A DNA stretch of 64,000 nucleotides from Pseudomonadota bacterium. Lineage in GTDB: Bacteria > Pseudomonadota > Alphaproteobacteria > Reyranellales > Reyranellaceae. Positions 8,843 through 18,341 of the stretch are shown here, piece after piece (position 1 is the first letter of the stretch; each line of letters starts with the position of its first letter). The translations under genes and the position numbers were made by a program. The stretch is taken from positions 18,176 through 82,175 of the forward strand of contig JAFEBU010000013.1 of the NCBI GenBank assembly GCA_018242505.1, read 5' to 3'. The notes under the pieces are model-generated. The model was not told the origin of the DNA and ran no database searches. It worked only from the letters and a program-made list of their open reading frames with translations.

Positions 8843-9748
8843 TCAGGGCAACACCACCAACCCGCTCTGCTTGAGGACCTCGCCGGCGATCCGAATAATC
8901 GTGTCAGTTCCTGGGCTGGTACTCTCCCTAGCCTGACATATGAAGAGCGGTCGTGGCGAGATGCGCGGCCTCGTCGTCAAAACCTTCAGGCGCCCCGATC
9001 GGATGTCCGATCGCAATGTTCTCACTGGTAGGATCGCAAGAGCGTGGCCCGCACATACGAGCTGCGACATAAGCATGTGCGAGTTGCAGGCACTGATGTG
9101 CTCGGGCTCGAAGCCGGCTTGGCCGAACCATTCCATGATGATCGTATGGAGCGTCGAGGGTTCGGGGTTGGTGATGATCTGGAGTGGCGCAAGGTCTGCG
9201 GGCCCCAGCTCCCCCTTCGGTAGTACCAATCGTGGAGAAGCGATCCAGCCCAGTTGGATGCTACCCACTTTCTTGGCAACAACCCGATCATTCGGCTCTG
9301 GATCGGTCACGATTGCGAGGTCGAGCTGTCGAGCGTTGAGTTTGCGGCTGAGCAATGTGCCGACATCCACGGTCAGCTCGACCCTCAAATCGGGAAAACT
9401 GCTCTTCAACCTCGAGAGCAGCTCCGGCAATACCATCAGCGCAACGGATTCAACAGCGCCGAGCCGCAGCAGCCCACGCATGGGATCGCGTTTGTGCAGA
9501 GCCCGATCCAAGTCGCTGGCAAGGCGCAATATCTGCCTTGCCCGTACGAGAACGTCGCGGCCCGCGGCCGTAATCTCCGCGCGCTGATGGACCCGGTCGA
9601 AGAGGTTGACGGCAAGGCTCGCCTCGAGTTCTCGGATGCGCGCCGAGATCGTGGGCTGGGTCAGCCGAAGATGGCGCGCCGCCGCGTGGAACGAGCCGAG
9701 CCGCGCAACCCAATAGAAAGTCTCAAACTGCAGAAGAGTGGCCTTCAT
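8843..9748 (-). CDS. LysR family transcriptional regulator
   Basis: A 301-residue LysR-type regulator. The N-terminal winged helix-turn-helix (FETFYWVARLGSFHAAARHLRLTQPTISARIRELE) is followed by the periplasmic-binding-like effector domain (LRVELTVDVGTLLSRKLNARQLDLAIV). It is divergently transcribed from the large liv-hyu operon with 140 bp between starts, the normal arrangement for a LysR regulator and its target. Two TCTTTATC octamers one helical turn apart (9758-9765 and 9769-9776) lie in this gap next to its start. The inducer is probably the imported substrate or its breakdown product. Confidence 0.92.
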   Translation of the reverse strand: MKATLLQFETFYWVARLGSFHAAARHLRLTQPTISARIRELEASLAVNLFDRVHQRAEITAAGRDVLVRARQILRLASDLDRALHKRDPMRGLLRLGAVESVALMVLPELLSRLKSSFPDLRVELTVDVGTLLSRKLNARQLDLAIVTDPEPNDRVVAKKVGSIQLGWIASPRLVLPKGELGPADLAPLQIITNPEPSTLHTIIMEWFGQAGFEPEHISACNSHMLMSQLVCAGHALAILPVRTLRSDIRSGRLKVLTTRPRISPRPLFICQARESTSPGTDTIIRIAGEVLKQSGLVVLP

Positions 9749-9757
9749 GAAAGAGAA

Positions 9758-9776
9758 TCTTTATCAATTCTTTATC
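9758..9776. promoter_or_regulatory. Tandem TCTTTATC octamers, possible LysR site
   Basis: Two identical octamers start 11 bp apart (9758-9765 and 9769-9776) in the AT-rich divergent gap between the LysR gene and the liv operon. The spacing of one helical turn is suggestive of protein binding, but no classical T-N11-A dyad was confirmed. Confidence 0.3.
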
Positions 9777-9888
9777 CCTTTTTCGATTATCTTCTATCGC
9801 CGAGCGAGCCGTATGATCGACCGCACGGGACGACCAACCACGAAGAAGCAAGAGCCGCTCCCGCGAAACGTCGTGAAGGGAGAATGCG

Positions 9889-11115
9889 ATGGGGAATTGG
9901 TGGGTCGGTGCGCCTGGTGTCTGCGTCGTGGTTCTTGCCCTTGCTTTGGGCAGCCCCGCCAAAGCACAGGATGAGATCAAGATCGGTGCATTCTTGCCCG
10001 TGACCGGCGTTACCGCCGATGTCGGCGCACAGATGAAGGCGGGGATCGAGGTCGCCGTCGAACGGGCCAATGCCGCGGGCGTGAAGCTCGACAAGCCCTA
10101 TAAGCTGCGCGTGATCTTCTACGACACCGAAGGCAAGGGTGATGTCGGCTTGAACGTCGTCACCCGCGCACTGTCGGTCGACAAGATCAACATCGGCATC
10201 GGCTTCATCAGCAGCGACGTCTTCACCCGTGTCATGGACGAGTTCCAGAAGGCGAAGGTACCGGTCGTCGACTGCTGCGCCGCCTCGCTGAAGGTCGGCG
10301 ACAAAGTTGCCGAACGAAAGATGAAGTACGTCTTCCAGCTGAGCCCAACGGCAAGCGACATCGCGAAATCGGTGGCGGCCGCCGTGGCGGAATGGGTCAA
10401 ACCGACGAAGGTCGCGATGCTGAACGAGAACACCGATTCAGGTCGCGATTTCTCGAAAACTACAAGGGAATGGTTTGCCGCACACGCGCCGAAGGTCGAG
10501 GTCGTCGCCGACGAGTTCGTCGACCACGGCGCGACCGACATGACGCCGCAGATGGCAAAATTCAAGCGCTCTGGCGCACAGGCAATTATCGGAGAGATCT
10601 ACGGCTCGAGCGCTCCAATTCTCTACGAGCAATGGTACGAGTTGAAGGTGCCTGCAATTATCGCCCACATGGGTGCGACCGCCGCTGCAGGCAGCTTCAT
10701 CCAGCAGAATGGCAAGGTTATGGAGCATTCGATCGTCAATGTGCGTTGGTGGCCTGCTGCCTACTCTCCTGTTTCAGAACCGATGATGGAGGCTTACAAA
10801 AAGAAGACCGGCCGCGATCCGACGAACTTCTCGGTGCAGGCGCACGATTCCGCGCTCGTCGCGATCGACGCGATCGAAAAAGCGGGCAGCTTCGACGCCG
10901 ACAAGGTCAGTGCGGTTCTCTCCAGCACCACGTTCCAAACTGCCTGGGGCGACCGCAAATTCACCTCGCTCGAGGAAGGCCACCGAATGCCGATCGAGAC
11001 AGTCGTTGCGCAGGTGCAGGGCGGCAAGGCCGTACCGATCTATCCCGCCGCCGTCACGAAGTCGGCGGGCGGCGCCTACAAGGCAGTTCCCCCCTACGCC
11101 TGGGAGATGAAGTAG
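9889..11115 (+). CDS. Branched-chain-amino-acid-type ABC transporter substrate-binding protein
   Basis: A periplasmic type-I binding protein of 408 residues with a Sec signal peptide (hydrophobic VVLALALG, cleavage likely after AKA near residue 26). The mature start DEIKIGAFLPVTG and the DVGAQMKAGIEVAVERAN helix are typical of LivK/UrtA-like proteins. In these proteins ligand identity varies widely (amino acids, amides, aromatic acids). The ribosome site AAGGGAGA lies just upstream of the ATG. It is the first gene of an operon continuing through two ATPases, two permeases, HyuA/B and a PLP enzyme, so its ligand is probably the HyuA/B substrate rather than leucine. Confidence 0.9.
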   Translation: MGNWWVGAPGVCVVVLALALGSPAKAQDEIKIGAFLPVTGVTADVGAQMKAGIEVAVERANAAGVKLDKPYKLRVIFYDTEGKGDVGLNVVTRALSVDKINIGIGFISSDVFTRVMDEFQKAKVPVVDCCAASLKVGDKVAERKMKYVFQLSPTASDIAKSVAAAVAEWVKPTKVAMLNENTDSGRDFSKTTREWFAAHAPKVEVVADEFVDHGATDMTPQMAKFKRSGAQAIIGEIYGSSAPILYEQWYELKVPAIIAHMGATAAAGSFIQQNGKVMEHSIVNVRWWPAAYSPVSEPMMEAYKKKTGRDPTNFSVQAHDSALVAIDAIEKAGSFDADKVSAVLSSTTFQTAWGDRKFTSLEEGHRMPIETVVAQVQGGKAVPIYPAAVTKSAGGAYKAVPPYAWEMK

Positions 11116-11126
11116 CCCGTCGCGTC

Positions 11127-11885
11127 ATGCACCAGGCATCCCCGCGCATCCCCGCCCAATCACTCACAGCGGCCCTTTCCGTCGAAGGACTGAGCAAGCG
11201 TTTCGGCGGTGTCGTCGCCGTCAACGATTGTTCGTTCGAGGTCGAGCGAGGCTCGGTGGTCGGAATCATCGGTCCGAACGGGTCGGGAAAGAGCACACTT
11301 TTTAATCTGCTGACGAGTGTGCTTCGGCCCGACCACGGCGTCGTCCGCTACCGGGGCGAGCGGATCGACGGGATGCCGCTTTACGAGATCGCCCGCAAGG
11401 GGATCGGCCGGACCTACCAGTCGGTGAAGATCTTTCGCGATCTGCCGGTCTGGATGAACCTCGAGATCGCAGCCATGGGGCGCGGACGGTCGGACTGGGA
11501 GATGCCGGCGCGGCAGTGGCTGGAGCGGTTCGGCTTGACCCATCTCATGGATGATGCCTCGGACACGCTGTCGATCGGCCAACAGCGGCTTCTGGAGCTG
11601 GCGATGAACCTCGCCATCTCCCCCGATCTCCTGCTGCTCGACGAGCCGCTGGCCGGTGTCAATCCGGTCGTGCGCGACACGATCGCCGATGCGATCGTCG
11701 CATTGCGTCGCGAAGGCAAGACGTTCCTCATCATAGAGCACCACATGAACTTCGTGATGCGCCTCTGCGACAAGATCGTGGTCATGGATCATGGCGAGAA
11801 GATCGCCGAGGGAACGCCCGAGACGATCCGCCAGGATGAGCGCGTGATCGATGCGCTCCTGGGAAAAAGGGCGGCCCGCGCATGA
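11127..11885 (+). CDS. livG: ABC transporter ATP-binding protein, LivG type
   Basis: A cytoplasmic ATPase of 252 residues. It has a Walker A GPNGSGKST, a degenerate signature LSIGQQRLLELAMNLA, a Walker B LLLLDEPLAGV and a switch histidine in IIEHHMNFV. The motif order and the typical DEPLAGVNP place it in the LivG branch. The ATG at 11127 follows the binding-protein stop by 11 bp. It overlaps the LivF-type gene at ATGA and must work with it as a heterodimer powering the two permeases. Confidence 0.93.
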   Translation: MHQASPRIPAQSLTAALSVEGLSKRFGGVVAVNDCSFEVERGSVVGIIGPNGSGKSTLFNLLTSVLRPDHGVVRYRGERIDGMPLYEIARKGIGRTYQSVKIFRDLPVWMNLEIAAMGRGRSDWEMPARQWLERFGLTHLMDDASDTLSIGQQRLLELAMNLAISPDLLLLDEPLAGVNPVVRDTIADAIVALRREGKTFLIIEHHMNFVMRLCDKIVVMDHGEKIAEGTPETIRQDERVIDALLGKRAARA

Positions 11886-12598
11886 TGCTCGAGATCGACG
11901 ATGTCCGCGCGGGCTACGACCGCCTGGAGATCCTTCAAGGAGTCTCCCTCTCAGTGGCACCCGGCCAGATCGTCGGCATCATCGGGCCGAACGGTGCGGG
12001 GAAATCGACGCTGCTGAAGACGATCTTCGGCTATGTCCGCCCGTTCTCAGGCCGCATCATGCTGCGTGGCGAGATCCTCAACGGCTGGCGGCCCGACAAG
12101 GTGATGCGCCAGCGGGTTGGCTTTGTCGCCCAAGCGGGCGGCCTCTTCGCTGAAATGACGATTCAGGAAAATCTCCTGCTCGGCGGCTACAGCCTCGGCG
12201 ATACCGGCGCCGTCCGCCACGCGATGGACGAGGTCTACGATCGCTTCCCACTCTTTCGTGAACGGCGTCGGCAGCTCGCCGGCAGCCTCAGCGGTGGCGA
12301 GCAGCGGCTCCTGGCGATCGCCCGCTCGCTTATCATCAAGCCCGAGCTGTTGCTGCTGGATGAGCCCTCGGCAGCCCTCGCCCCGCGTTTCATCGACGAA
12401 GTCTACGAGACACTCCGGAAGCTGAATGCGCAGGGAATCGCGATGCTCATCGTCGAACAAAATACCGGTATCATCCTCGACACGGCCAATCGCGTGTTCG
12501 TGCTCGAGATGGGTACAAACGCATTCGACGGATCTCCCGCCGAGCTGCTCGCCGACGACCGCATCCGGCGACTCTACCTGGGCTCGGAGGCTGCCTGA
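11882..12598 (+). CDS. livF: ABC transporter ATP-binding protein, LivF type
   Basis: The second ATPase of the importer (238 residues). Walker A is GPNGAGKST, the signature is LSGGEQRLLAIARSL and Walker B is LLLLDEPSAALAP. VEQNTGIILDTANRVFVLEMG is the LivF-typical C-terminal stretch. It overlaps livG by four bases and is followed two bases after its stop by a GC spacer and the LivH-type permease start. Confidence 0.93.
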   Translation: MMLEIDDVRAGYDRLEILQGVSLSVAPGQIVGIIGPNGAGKSTLLKTIFGYVRPFSGRIMLRGEILNGWRPDKVMRQRVGFVAQAGGLFAEMTIQENLLLGGYSLGDTGAVRHAMDEVYDRFPLFRERRRQLAGSLSGGEQRLLAIARSLIIKPELLLLDEPSAALAPRFIDEVYETLRKLNAQGIAMLIVEQNTGIILDTANRVFVLEMGTNAFDGSPAELLADDRIRRLYLGSEAA

Positions 12599-12601
12599 GC
12601 G

Positions 12602-13486
12602 ATGCTCGAGTCGATCGTCGAATTCCTCATCCTGGGCATTATCCTCGGCGGTATCTACGCCCTGTTCTCGACCGGACTGACCCTGATCTTCGGCGTGCTC
12701 GACGTCATCAACGTTGCGCACGGCGAGTTCTTCGCTATCGGCGGATACATTGTCTTCGCGGCGGTCGTGCTGCTCCATCTCTCGCCAGTACTCGGCATTC
12801 TCGCGGCCACGAGCGGATCGTTCCTGCTCGGGCTCGCCGTCTACCCGTTGCTGATCCGGCCATTGAAGCGACGCCTCGGCCGCAGGCCACAGGGACCGCT
12901 CTTCCTCGTGCTGACGCTCGGGCTCTCGACCTTCCTGCAGAGCACCTTGCTGGCGATCGGCGGCGGCGACTATCTCCGCATTCCTCCCTTTGTCCGGGGC
13001 ATGCTCGACCTCGGCTTCACCGCGGTGAGCTACCAGCGGCTGCTGGTCCTCGCGGTCGCCACCGTGAGCCTCGCGTCGCTGTTCCTATTCCTGCATTTCC
13101 ACCGCCAGGGCGTGGCCATCCGGGCGGTCGCCCTGAACCCTGACGCCGCCCAGGCGGTGGGAATCAATCTTGGCATGATCTTTACCCTCGCCCTCGCGCT
13201 GGGCGTCGCCCTCGCCGGGATGGCCGGCGCCCTCATCGCACCCTTGTTCAATGTCTATCCCGCCGTCGGCTTTGCATTCACCATCAAGGCCTTCGCGATC
13301 ACCATCCTGGGTGGTCTCGGCAACCTCGCCGGCGCGCTGCTGGCAAGCTTCGTCATCGCGATCGTCGAGACGCTGTCCGTACTGGTGATCCCCTCGCAAT
13401 GGCAGAACGTGATCGCCTTCGCGATCATGATCCTCGTCCTGCTGGTCAGGCCGCAAGGTCTGCTCGGCCGCGCCGACCGCGAATGA
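12602..13486 (+). CDS. livH: ABC transporter permease, LivH type
   Basis: An inner-membrane permease of 294 residues with about eight hydrophobic segments. The N-terminal GIILGGIYALFSTGLTLIFGVLDVINVAHGEF is the hallmark of LivH proteins, and the NPDAAQAVGINLG segment is the loop that contacts the ATPase. It overlaps the next permease gene at ATGA, so both are coupled. Confidence 0.93.
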   Translation: MLESIVEFLILGIILGGIYALFSTGLTLIFGVLDVINVAHGEFFAIGGYIVFAAVVLLHLSPVLGILAATSGSFLLGLAVYPLLIRPLKRRLGRRPQGPLFLVLTLGLSTFLQSTLLAIGGGDYLRIPPFVRGMLDLGFTAVSYQRLLVLAVATVSLASLFLFLHFHRQGVAIRAVALNPDAAQAVGINLGMIFTLALALGVALAGMAGALIAPLFNVYPAVGFAFTIKAFAITILGGLGNLAGALLASFVIAIVETLSVLVIPSQWQNVIAFAIMILVLLVRPQGLLGRADRE

Positions 13487-14499
13487 TTGTCGCCCGCACC
13501 ACACGACGCTGGCTGTGGTTCGCCGGGAGTGTCGCCGCCGCCGCAGCGGCGCCTTTCGCCGTGCCGCATCCCTTCCTCTTCAGCCTCCTGATCCAGGCCA
13601 CGATCTGGGCACTGCTGACGGCGAGCTGGGATCTGTTGAGCGGCTACACTGGACAGATCTCGTTCGGCCATTCCGGATTCTTTGCGCTCGGCGCCTACAC
13701 CGCCGCCGGGCTCGCCTATCACGTGGATGTCTCGCCGTGGTTCGGCCTCGTGGCCGGCGCCGCCCTGTGCAGCCTGGTCGGCCTTTGCGTGGGCTTCCCG
13801 GCGCTTCGGCTTCGCGGTCACTATCTCGCGCTCGTGACGCTCGGCTTCGCCGAGATCGTTCGGCTCGTCGCACAGAACTGGATCCCGGTGACCGGCGGGC
13901 CCTTCGGCATGCACGATTTCGGCACGCTGCCGGGCCTTCCGGCCGATCCTCTCCGCCACAACGAGATTCTCTATCTCGTCGTGCTAGGCATCACGGTGGC
14001 TGCGATCGCGCTCATGCTGGTGGTTTGCGAGCACACCGATGCCGGTAAGGCGTTTCGCGCCATCCGCGAAGATCAGGTCCTCGCGGAGAGCCACGGCATC
14101 AACATCAAGGTCTACAAACTCTATGCCTTCGCATTGAGTGCAGCGTTGGCTGGGCTCGCTGGTGGTCTCTACGCCTTCTCGATCGGGCTGGTCGACCCAA
14201 ATCTCGCCTCGCCCCTGACCAGCGCGATGATCCTGGGCATGGCAGTGTTCGGCGGACTCGGAACGATCTGGGGGCCGGCACTCGGCGCGGTGCTGCTTTT
14301 CATGATGAGCGAAGGACTTCGCTTCGTTGGTGTCGTCTACAACCTGATCGCATTCGGTGCCGTAATCATGGTCTTCGTGATCTTCGTGCCGCGCGGGATT
14401 GCCGGCCTAAGATTTGGCTCCCGCAGCCGCCTGTCGAGGCGTGACGTGACTCAATCGAAGCTGGGACCAAATCGGCCCCAGTCCAGCGGCGGGAGGTGA
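13483..14499 (+). CDS. livM: ABC transporter permease, LivM type
   Basis: The second permease (338 residues). It has the LivM signature WDLLSGYTGQISFGHSGFFALGAYT and the ATPase-contact loop AIREDQVLAESHGIN. The true start is ATG 13483, overlapping the LivH-type stop. A basic 30-residue tail (SRSRLSRRDVTQSK) follows the last membrane segment. The gene ends one base before the HyuA start, with the HyuA ribosome site GGAGGTGA inside its last codons. Confidence 0.92.
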   Translation: MIVARTTRRWLWFAGSVAAAAAAPFAVPHPFLFSLLIQATIWALLTASWDLLSGYTGQISFGHSGFFALGAYTAAGLAYHVDVSPWFGLVAGAALCSLVGLCVGFPALRLRGHYLALVTLGFAEIVRLVAQNWIPVTGGPFGMHDFGTLPGLPADPLRHNEILYLVVLGITVAAIALMLVVCEHTDAGKAFRAIREDQVLAESHGINIKVYKLYAFALSAALAGLAGGLYAFSIGLVDPNLASPLTSAMILGMAVFGGLGTIWGPALGAVLLFMMSEGLRFVGVVYNLIAFGAVIMVFVIFVPRGIAGLRFGSRSRLSRRDVTQSKLGPNRPQSSGGR

Positions 14500-14500
14500 C

Positions 14501-16591
14501 ATGAGCATAGCTGAACCGGGCGGCTGGCGACTGGGCGTCGATGTCGGGGGGACATTTACGGATCTCGTGCTGCTGTCGCCTGATGGGCGCGCGACCACCC
14601 GGAAGGTGCTTTCGACCACTGCCAACTATGCAGATGCGATCCTGCAAGGGGTCCGCGAGTTGCTTGCGAGCGCGGGCATCGCCGCTGGAGAAATCGCCGA
14701 GCTTATCCATGGCACCACTGTGGCGACCAATGCCATCCTCGAGCGCCGCGGCGCCCGGACGGGCCTCGTCACCACGGACGGGTTCCGCGACCTCCTGGAG
14801 ATCGGCCGAATCAGGCTATCCCGCCTCTATGACATGGACCAGCAGCGCCCAGTTCCTCTTGTACGGCGGCGCTGGCGTTTCGAGGTCGAGGAGCGCCTTG
14901 ATCATCAGGGCAACGTCTTGCGGCCGATCAACTCGCACAGCCTTGACCGTGTCATCGACGCCTTGGTTACGGAAGATTTCGAGTCGCTCGCAATCTGTCT
15001 CGTCCATGCCTATGCCAACCCAGCCCACGAGCGCGCGGTCGCGGCGGCGATCCGCGCCCGGCTGCCCGATCTGCATATCACCTTGTCATCTGAAGTGCTG
15101 CCTGAGATCCGCGAATTCGAGCGCACCAGTACTACAGTGACGAATGCTTATGTAATGCCGGTCATCGGCCATTATCTTTCGACGCTTGAGACGAAACTGA
15201 ACTCGCTCGGCATGAAGGCGCCGATCTTGATCATGCAATCGAACGGCGGCGTCATGAGCTCACGCCGGGCACGCCAGCGCCCGGTCCAGCTTATCGAATC
15301 CGGGCCGGCCGCCGGTGTCATCGCGGCCGCAGCGCTCGCGCGCCGGGTCGACGCACCGAACGTCATCAGCGTCGACATGGGAGGAACCACCGCGAAGGCT
15401 TCCGTGATAGAGGATTACGAGATCAAGCGATCAAACGAGTTCGAGATTGGCGGACCCATCTCCCAGGGAAGCCGGCTCAACAAGGGTGGCGGCTACCTTT
15501 TGCGGACGCCCGCGATCGATATTGCGGAGGTCGGGGCCGGCGGCGGCAGCCTGGTCACCATCGATGCCGCCGGCGCACTCCATGTTGGTCCGCAAAGCGC
15601 CGGAGCCGTTCCCGGACCCGTCTGCTACGATCTCGGCGGTACAGTCCCAACGCTCACCGACGCCAACGTCACCCTCGGTTATCTGGCACAGGATCGGCTG
15701 CCCAGCGGCCTCGTGCTCGCGGCGGAGAAGGGACGACAGGCAATCGCGACGCAGATCGCTCGGCCCCTGGAGCTTTCCATCGATGAGGCGGCGTACGGAG
15801 TCTACTTGGTCGGCTGTGCGGGGATTGCTCGGGCCGTGCGCGCCGTCACTGTCGAGCGCGGCCGTGACCCACGCGACTTCACGATCGTCGCATTCGGCGG
15901 CAACGGCCCGCTGCTTGCCGCCGAGATGGCACGGTCCCTCGAGGTTGGCAGCGTTCTCGTCCCGCTTGCCCCGGGGGTGTTCAGTGCCCTCGGCTTGCTC
16001 GAGGCCGATGTCGAGCATCACCTCGTCAGGACCTTTAACCGGCCGTTGGATGGGCTCGCGGATGAGGATCTGGCGCATGAACTCTCGTCGCTCGCCACCG
16101 AAGCCCGAGATCTGATGCTCGCTGAAGGTCATACCCAGCAACTGGAGGCCACCTCGGCTGTGGATGCCAGATATGCCGGACAGTCGTTCGAACTAACCGT
16201 GACGGTGCCTCACCTCGATGCTCCTGGCCTCGCCGCGGCCATTGCCGAGGATTTCGGTCGTGAGCACGAGCGTACTTACGGCCACCGGGCCTCTGGAGAC
16301 CCCATCCAGATCGTCAATCTGCGAGCCGTCGCTCGTGTTCCTCAAGCCGCCGAGCGTCACGCCATCCGGCCGACGACCGAGCCAAACCCGGACCAGACGC
16401 AGCGACTCGCCTATTTTGGACCGCAGCTCGGACGGCTTCCAACTCCCGTCATCGACCGTTTCGACCTCGGGAAAGAGCCCCGGTCCGGGCCCCTTTTGAT
16501 CGAAGAGTACGACGCGACCACACTAGTACCGCCGGGCTGTGCTGCGTGGCTCGATGCCCTTGGCAATATCGTTATTCGAGTGGAGTCGTGA
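14501..16591 (+). CDS. hyuA: Hydantoinase/oxoprolinase subunit A (HyuA)
   Basis: A 696-residue ATP-dependent cyclic-amide hydrolase subunit of the HyuA/5-oxoprolinase/acetone carboxylase beta family. The N-terminal GVDVGGTFTDLVLLSPDG is the sugar-kinase-like ATP-binding loop. IHGTTVATNAILERRGARTGLV and the second phosphate loop VDMGGTTAKASVI follow in order. HyuA/HyuB complexes open hydantoins, N-methylhydantoin or 5-oxoproline at the cost of ATP. Which ring is used here cannot be read from sequence. The gene is preceded by a near-perfect ribosome site and is part of the transporter operon. Confidence 0.93.
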   Translation: MSIAEPGGWRLGVDVGGTFTDLVLLSPDGRATTRKVLSTTANYADAILQGVRELLASAGIAAGEIAELIHGTTVATNAILERRGARTGLVTTDGFRDLLEIGRIRLSRLYDMDQQRPVPLVRRRWRFEVEERLDHQGNVLRPINSHSLDRVIDALVTEDFESLAICLVHAYANPAHERAVAAAIRARLPDLHITLSSEVLPEIREFERTSTTVTNAYVMPVIGHYLSTLETKLNSLGMKAPILIMQSNGGVMSSRRARQRPVQLIESGPAAGVIAAAALARRVDAPNVISVDMGGTTAKASVIEDYEIKRSNEFEIGGPISQGSRLNKGGGYLLRTPAIDIAEVGAGGGSLVTIDAAGALHVGPQSAGAVPGPVCYDLGGTVPTLTDANVTLGYLAQDRLPSGLVLAAEKGRQAIATQIARPLELSIDEAAYGVYLVGCAGIARAVRAVTVERGRDPRDFTIVAFGGNGPLLAAEMARSLEVGSVLVPLAPGVFSALGLLEADVEHHLVRTFNRPLDGLADEDLAHELSSLATEARDLMLAEGHTQQLEATSAVDARYAGQSFELTVTVPHLDAPGLAAAIAEDFGREHERTYGHRASGDPIQIVNLRAVARVPQAAERHAIRPTTEPNPDQTQRLAYFGPQLGRLPTPVIDRFDLGKEPRSGPLLIEEYDATTLVPPGCAAWLDALGNIVIRVES

Positions 16592-16592
16592 C

Positions 16593-18341
16593 ATGGACCC
16601 CCGCCAACTCAGCGATCCGATCCTCCTCGAGCTGGTGAAGCATGCTCTCGACGCGATCGTCGATGAGATGGCGATCGCCCTCGTGCGCACTGCCTATTCG
16701 AACAATCTCAAGAATTCTATGGATATGAGTTGCGCACTATGCGACGCGAAAGGGCGACTCATCGCGCAAGGAATGACCCTGCCGCTTCACCTCGGCTCGA
16801 TCCCCGACGCGATGGGCCACATCCTGCGAAAATTCGGCAGCTCGGTCCAACCAGGGGATGTCTTCATCCTGAACGACCCCTACGAAGGCGGCACGCACCT
16901 TCCCGATTTCTATATCGTGAAGCCGGTATACCGCGCCGAAACGCTCGCCGGCTGGGCGGCGACAGTCGGCCATCAGTTGGATGTCGGCGGAATGACGCCA
17001 GGTGGCAACGGCTGCGATGCCACCGAAATCTTTCAAGAGGGGCTGCGGATCCCTCCTCTTCGGCTCTACGACGAAGGACGACCGGTGGACGCTGTCTTCG
17101 CGTTTATCGAGCGGAACGTACGCGTCCCGCGCCAGGTTCTCGGCGATGTCCGTGCCCAGCTCTCTGCCTGTTCAGCGGGCGAGAAGGCACTGCTGCAACT
17201 CATCGAGAAATACGGTCCGGAGCGTTTTGCCGCGTGCCTCGATGCGTTGCTGGACCAAGCCGAGCGACTGGCGCGGAATGCGATCCACGCGATGCCAGAC
17301 GGCAGCTACAGCTTCGAGGATTGGATCGACGATGACGGGATCGACCCTGGGGAGATCCCGATCAGAGTGACAATTACGATCGCCGGCGACCGCCTCATCG
17401 CCGATTTCAGCGGCAGTGCTCCACAGGTCAAGGGCGCCATCAACTCGCCGATGCCCTTCACAAAGTCCGCCGTCTACGCGTGCGTCCGCCATCTCATCGG
17501 CGGAGATCCGCCGAACAACGAAGGCTATTTTCGGCCGATCGAGGTGATTGCCCCGCCGGGGACGATCGTCAACCCTGTAATGCCGGCCGCCGTCGCAGCG
17601 CGTGGCTTGACCGGCTTTCGAGCAGCCAATGCAATCTTTGGAGCGCTTGCCAAGATCGCTCCTGATCGCGTCTTCGCCTGCGAGATGGGTGGTGATACCG
17701 GCATCAGCTTCGGCGGCTATGATGCCGAGCGCCGGCCCTTTGTCTTTCTCGAGTTCCTGTTCGGCTCCTGGGGCGGACGGCCGACTCGCGATGGCATGGA
17801 CGCGGCGTCGAGTTCGGTCGTCAATTTCTCGAATAACCCGATCGAGATTGTCGAAGCCGAGTATCCCTTGCTGATAGAACGATATGGCTACGTGCCGGAT
17901 TCGGAAGGTGCAGGGAAGTTCCGAGGCGGTTCGGCGCTGGTCCGCCAGTACCGCTTCCTTGAAGCGGAAGGAACTCTCCAGGTACGCGCCGACCGCCAGA
18001 AGCATTTGCCCTATGGGCTACAGGGCGGACATTCGGGGACACGGTCGACGAATATCTTGAATCCTGAAAGTGACGCCTGTGAATTGCCAAGCAAGTTCCG
18101 CCATATCGTCCGTCGAGACGACGTGTTTCGCCATGTCCTGGCTGGTGCGGGCGGATGGGGCAATCCCTTCGACCGGGATCCGGCGCTCGTCGCCTTCGAT
18201 GTCGCCGAGGGAAAGGTCTCGATCGAACGAGCCCGGCGGGAATACGGAGTCGCGCTCGACCCGGCAACGAACGACATCTTGACGGAGGAGACGAAAAGGC
18301 TTCGTCAGGCGCGGCACAGTGGCGGCCACGACAGCCAATGA
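16593..18341 (+). CDS. hyuB: Hydantoinase/oxoprolinase subunit B (HyuB)
   Basis: The 582-residue partner of HyuA. The start is ATG 16593, one base after the HyuA stop, with GTGGAG upstream. Family motifs include the N-terminal DPILLELVKHALDAIVDEMAIALVRTAYS, NDPYEGGTHLPDF, and the C-terminal GAGGWGNPFDRDP. Its stop overlaps the ATG of the downstream PLP enzyme. The two subunits are each of normal length. Confidence 0.93.
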   Translation: MDPRQLSDPILLELVKHALDAIVDEMAIALVRTAYSNNLKNSMDMSCALCDAKGRLIAQGMTLPLHLGSIPDAMGHILRKFGSSVQPGDVFILNDPYEGGTHLPDFYIVKPVYRAETLAGWAATVGHQLDVGGMTPGGNGCDATEIFQEGLRIPPLRLYDEGRPVDAVFAFIERNVRVPRQVLGDVRAQLSACSAGEKALLQLIEKYGPERFAACLDALLDQAERLARNAIHAMPDGSYSFEDWIDDDGIDPGEIPIRVTITIAGDRLIADFSGSAPQVKGAINSPMPFTKSAVYACVRHLIGGDPPNNEGYFRPIEVIAPPGTIVNPVMPAAVAARGLTGFRAANAIFGALAKIAPDRVFACEMGGDTGISFGGYDAERRPFVFLEFLFGSWGGRPTRDGMDAASSSVVNFSNNPIEIVEAEYPLLIERYGYVPDSEGAGKFRGGSALVRQYRFLEAEGTLQVRADRQKHLPYGLQGGHSGTRSTNILNPESDACELPSKFRHIVRRDDVFRHVLAGAGGWGNPFDRDPALVAFDVAEGKVSIERARREYGVALDPATNDILTEETKRLRQARHSGGHDSQ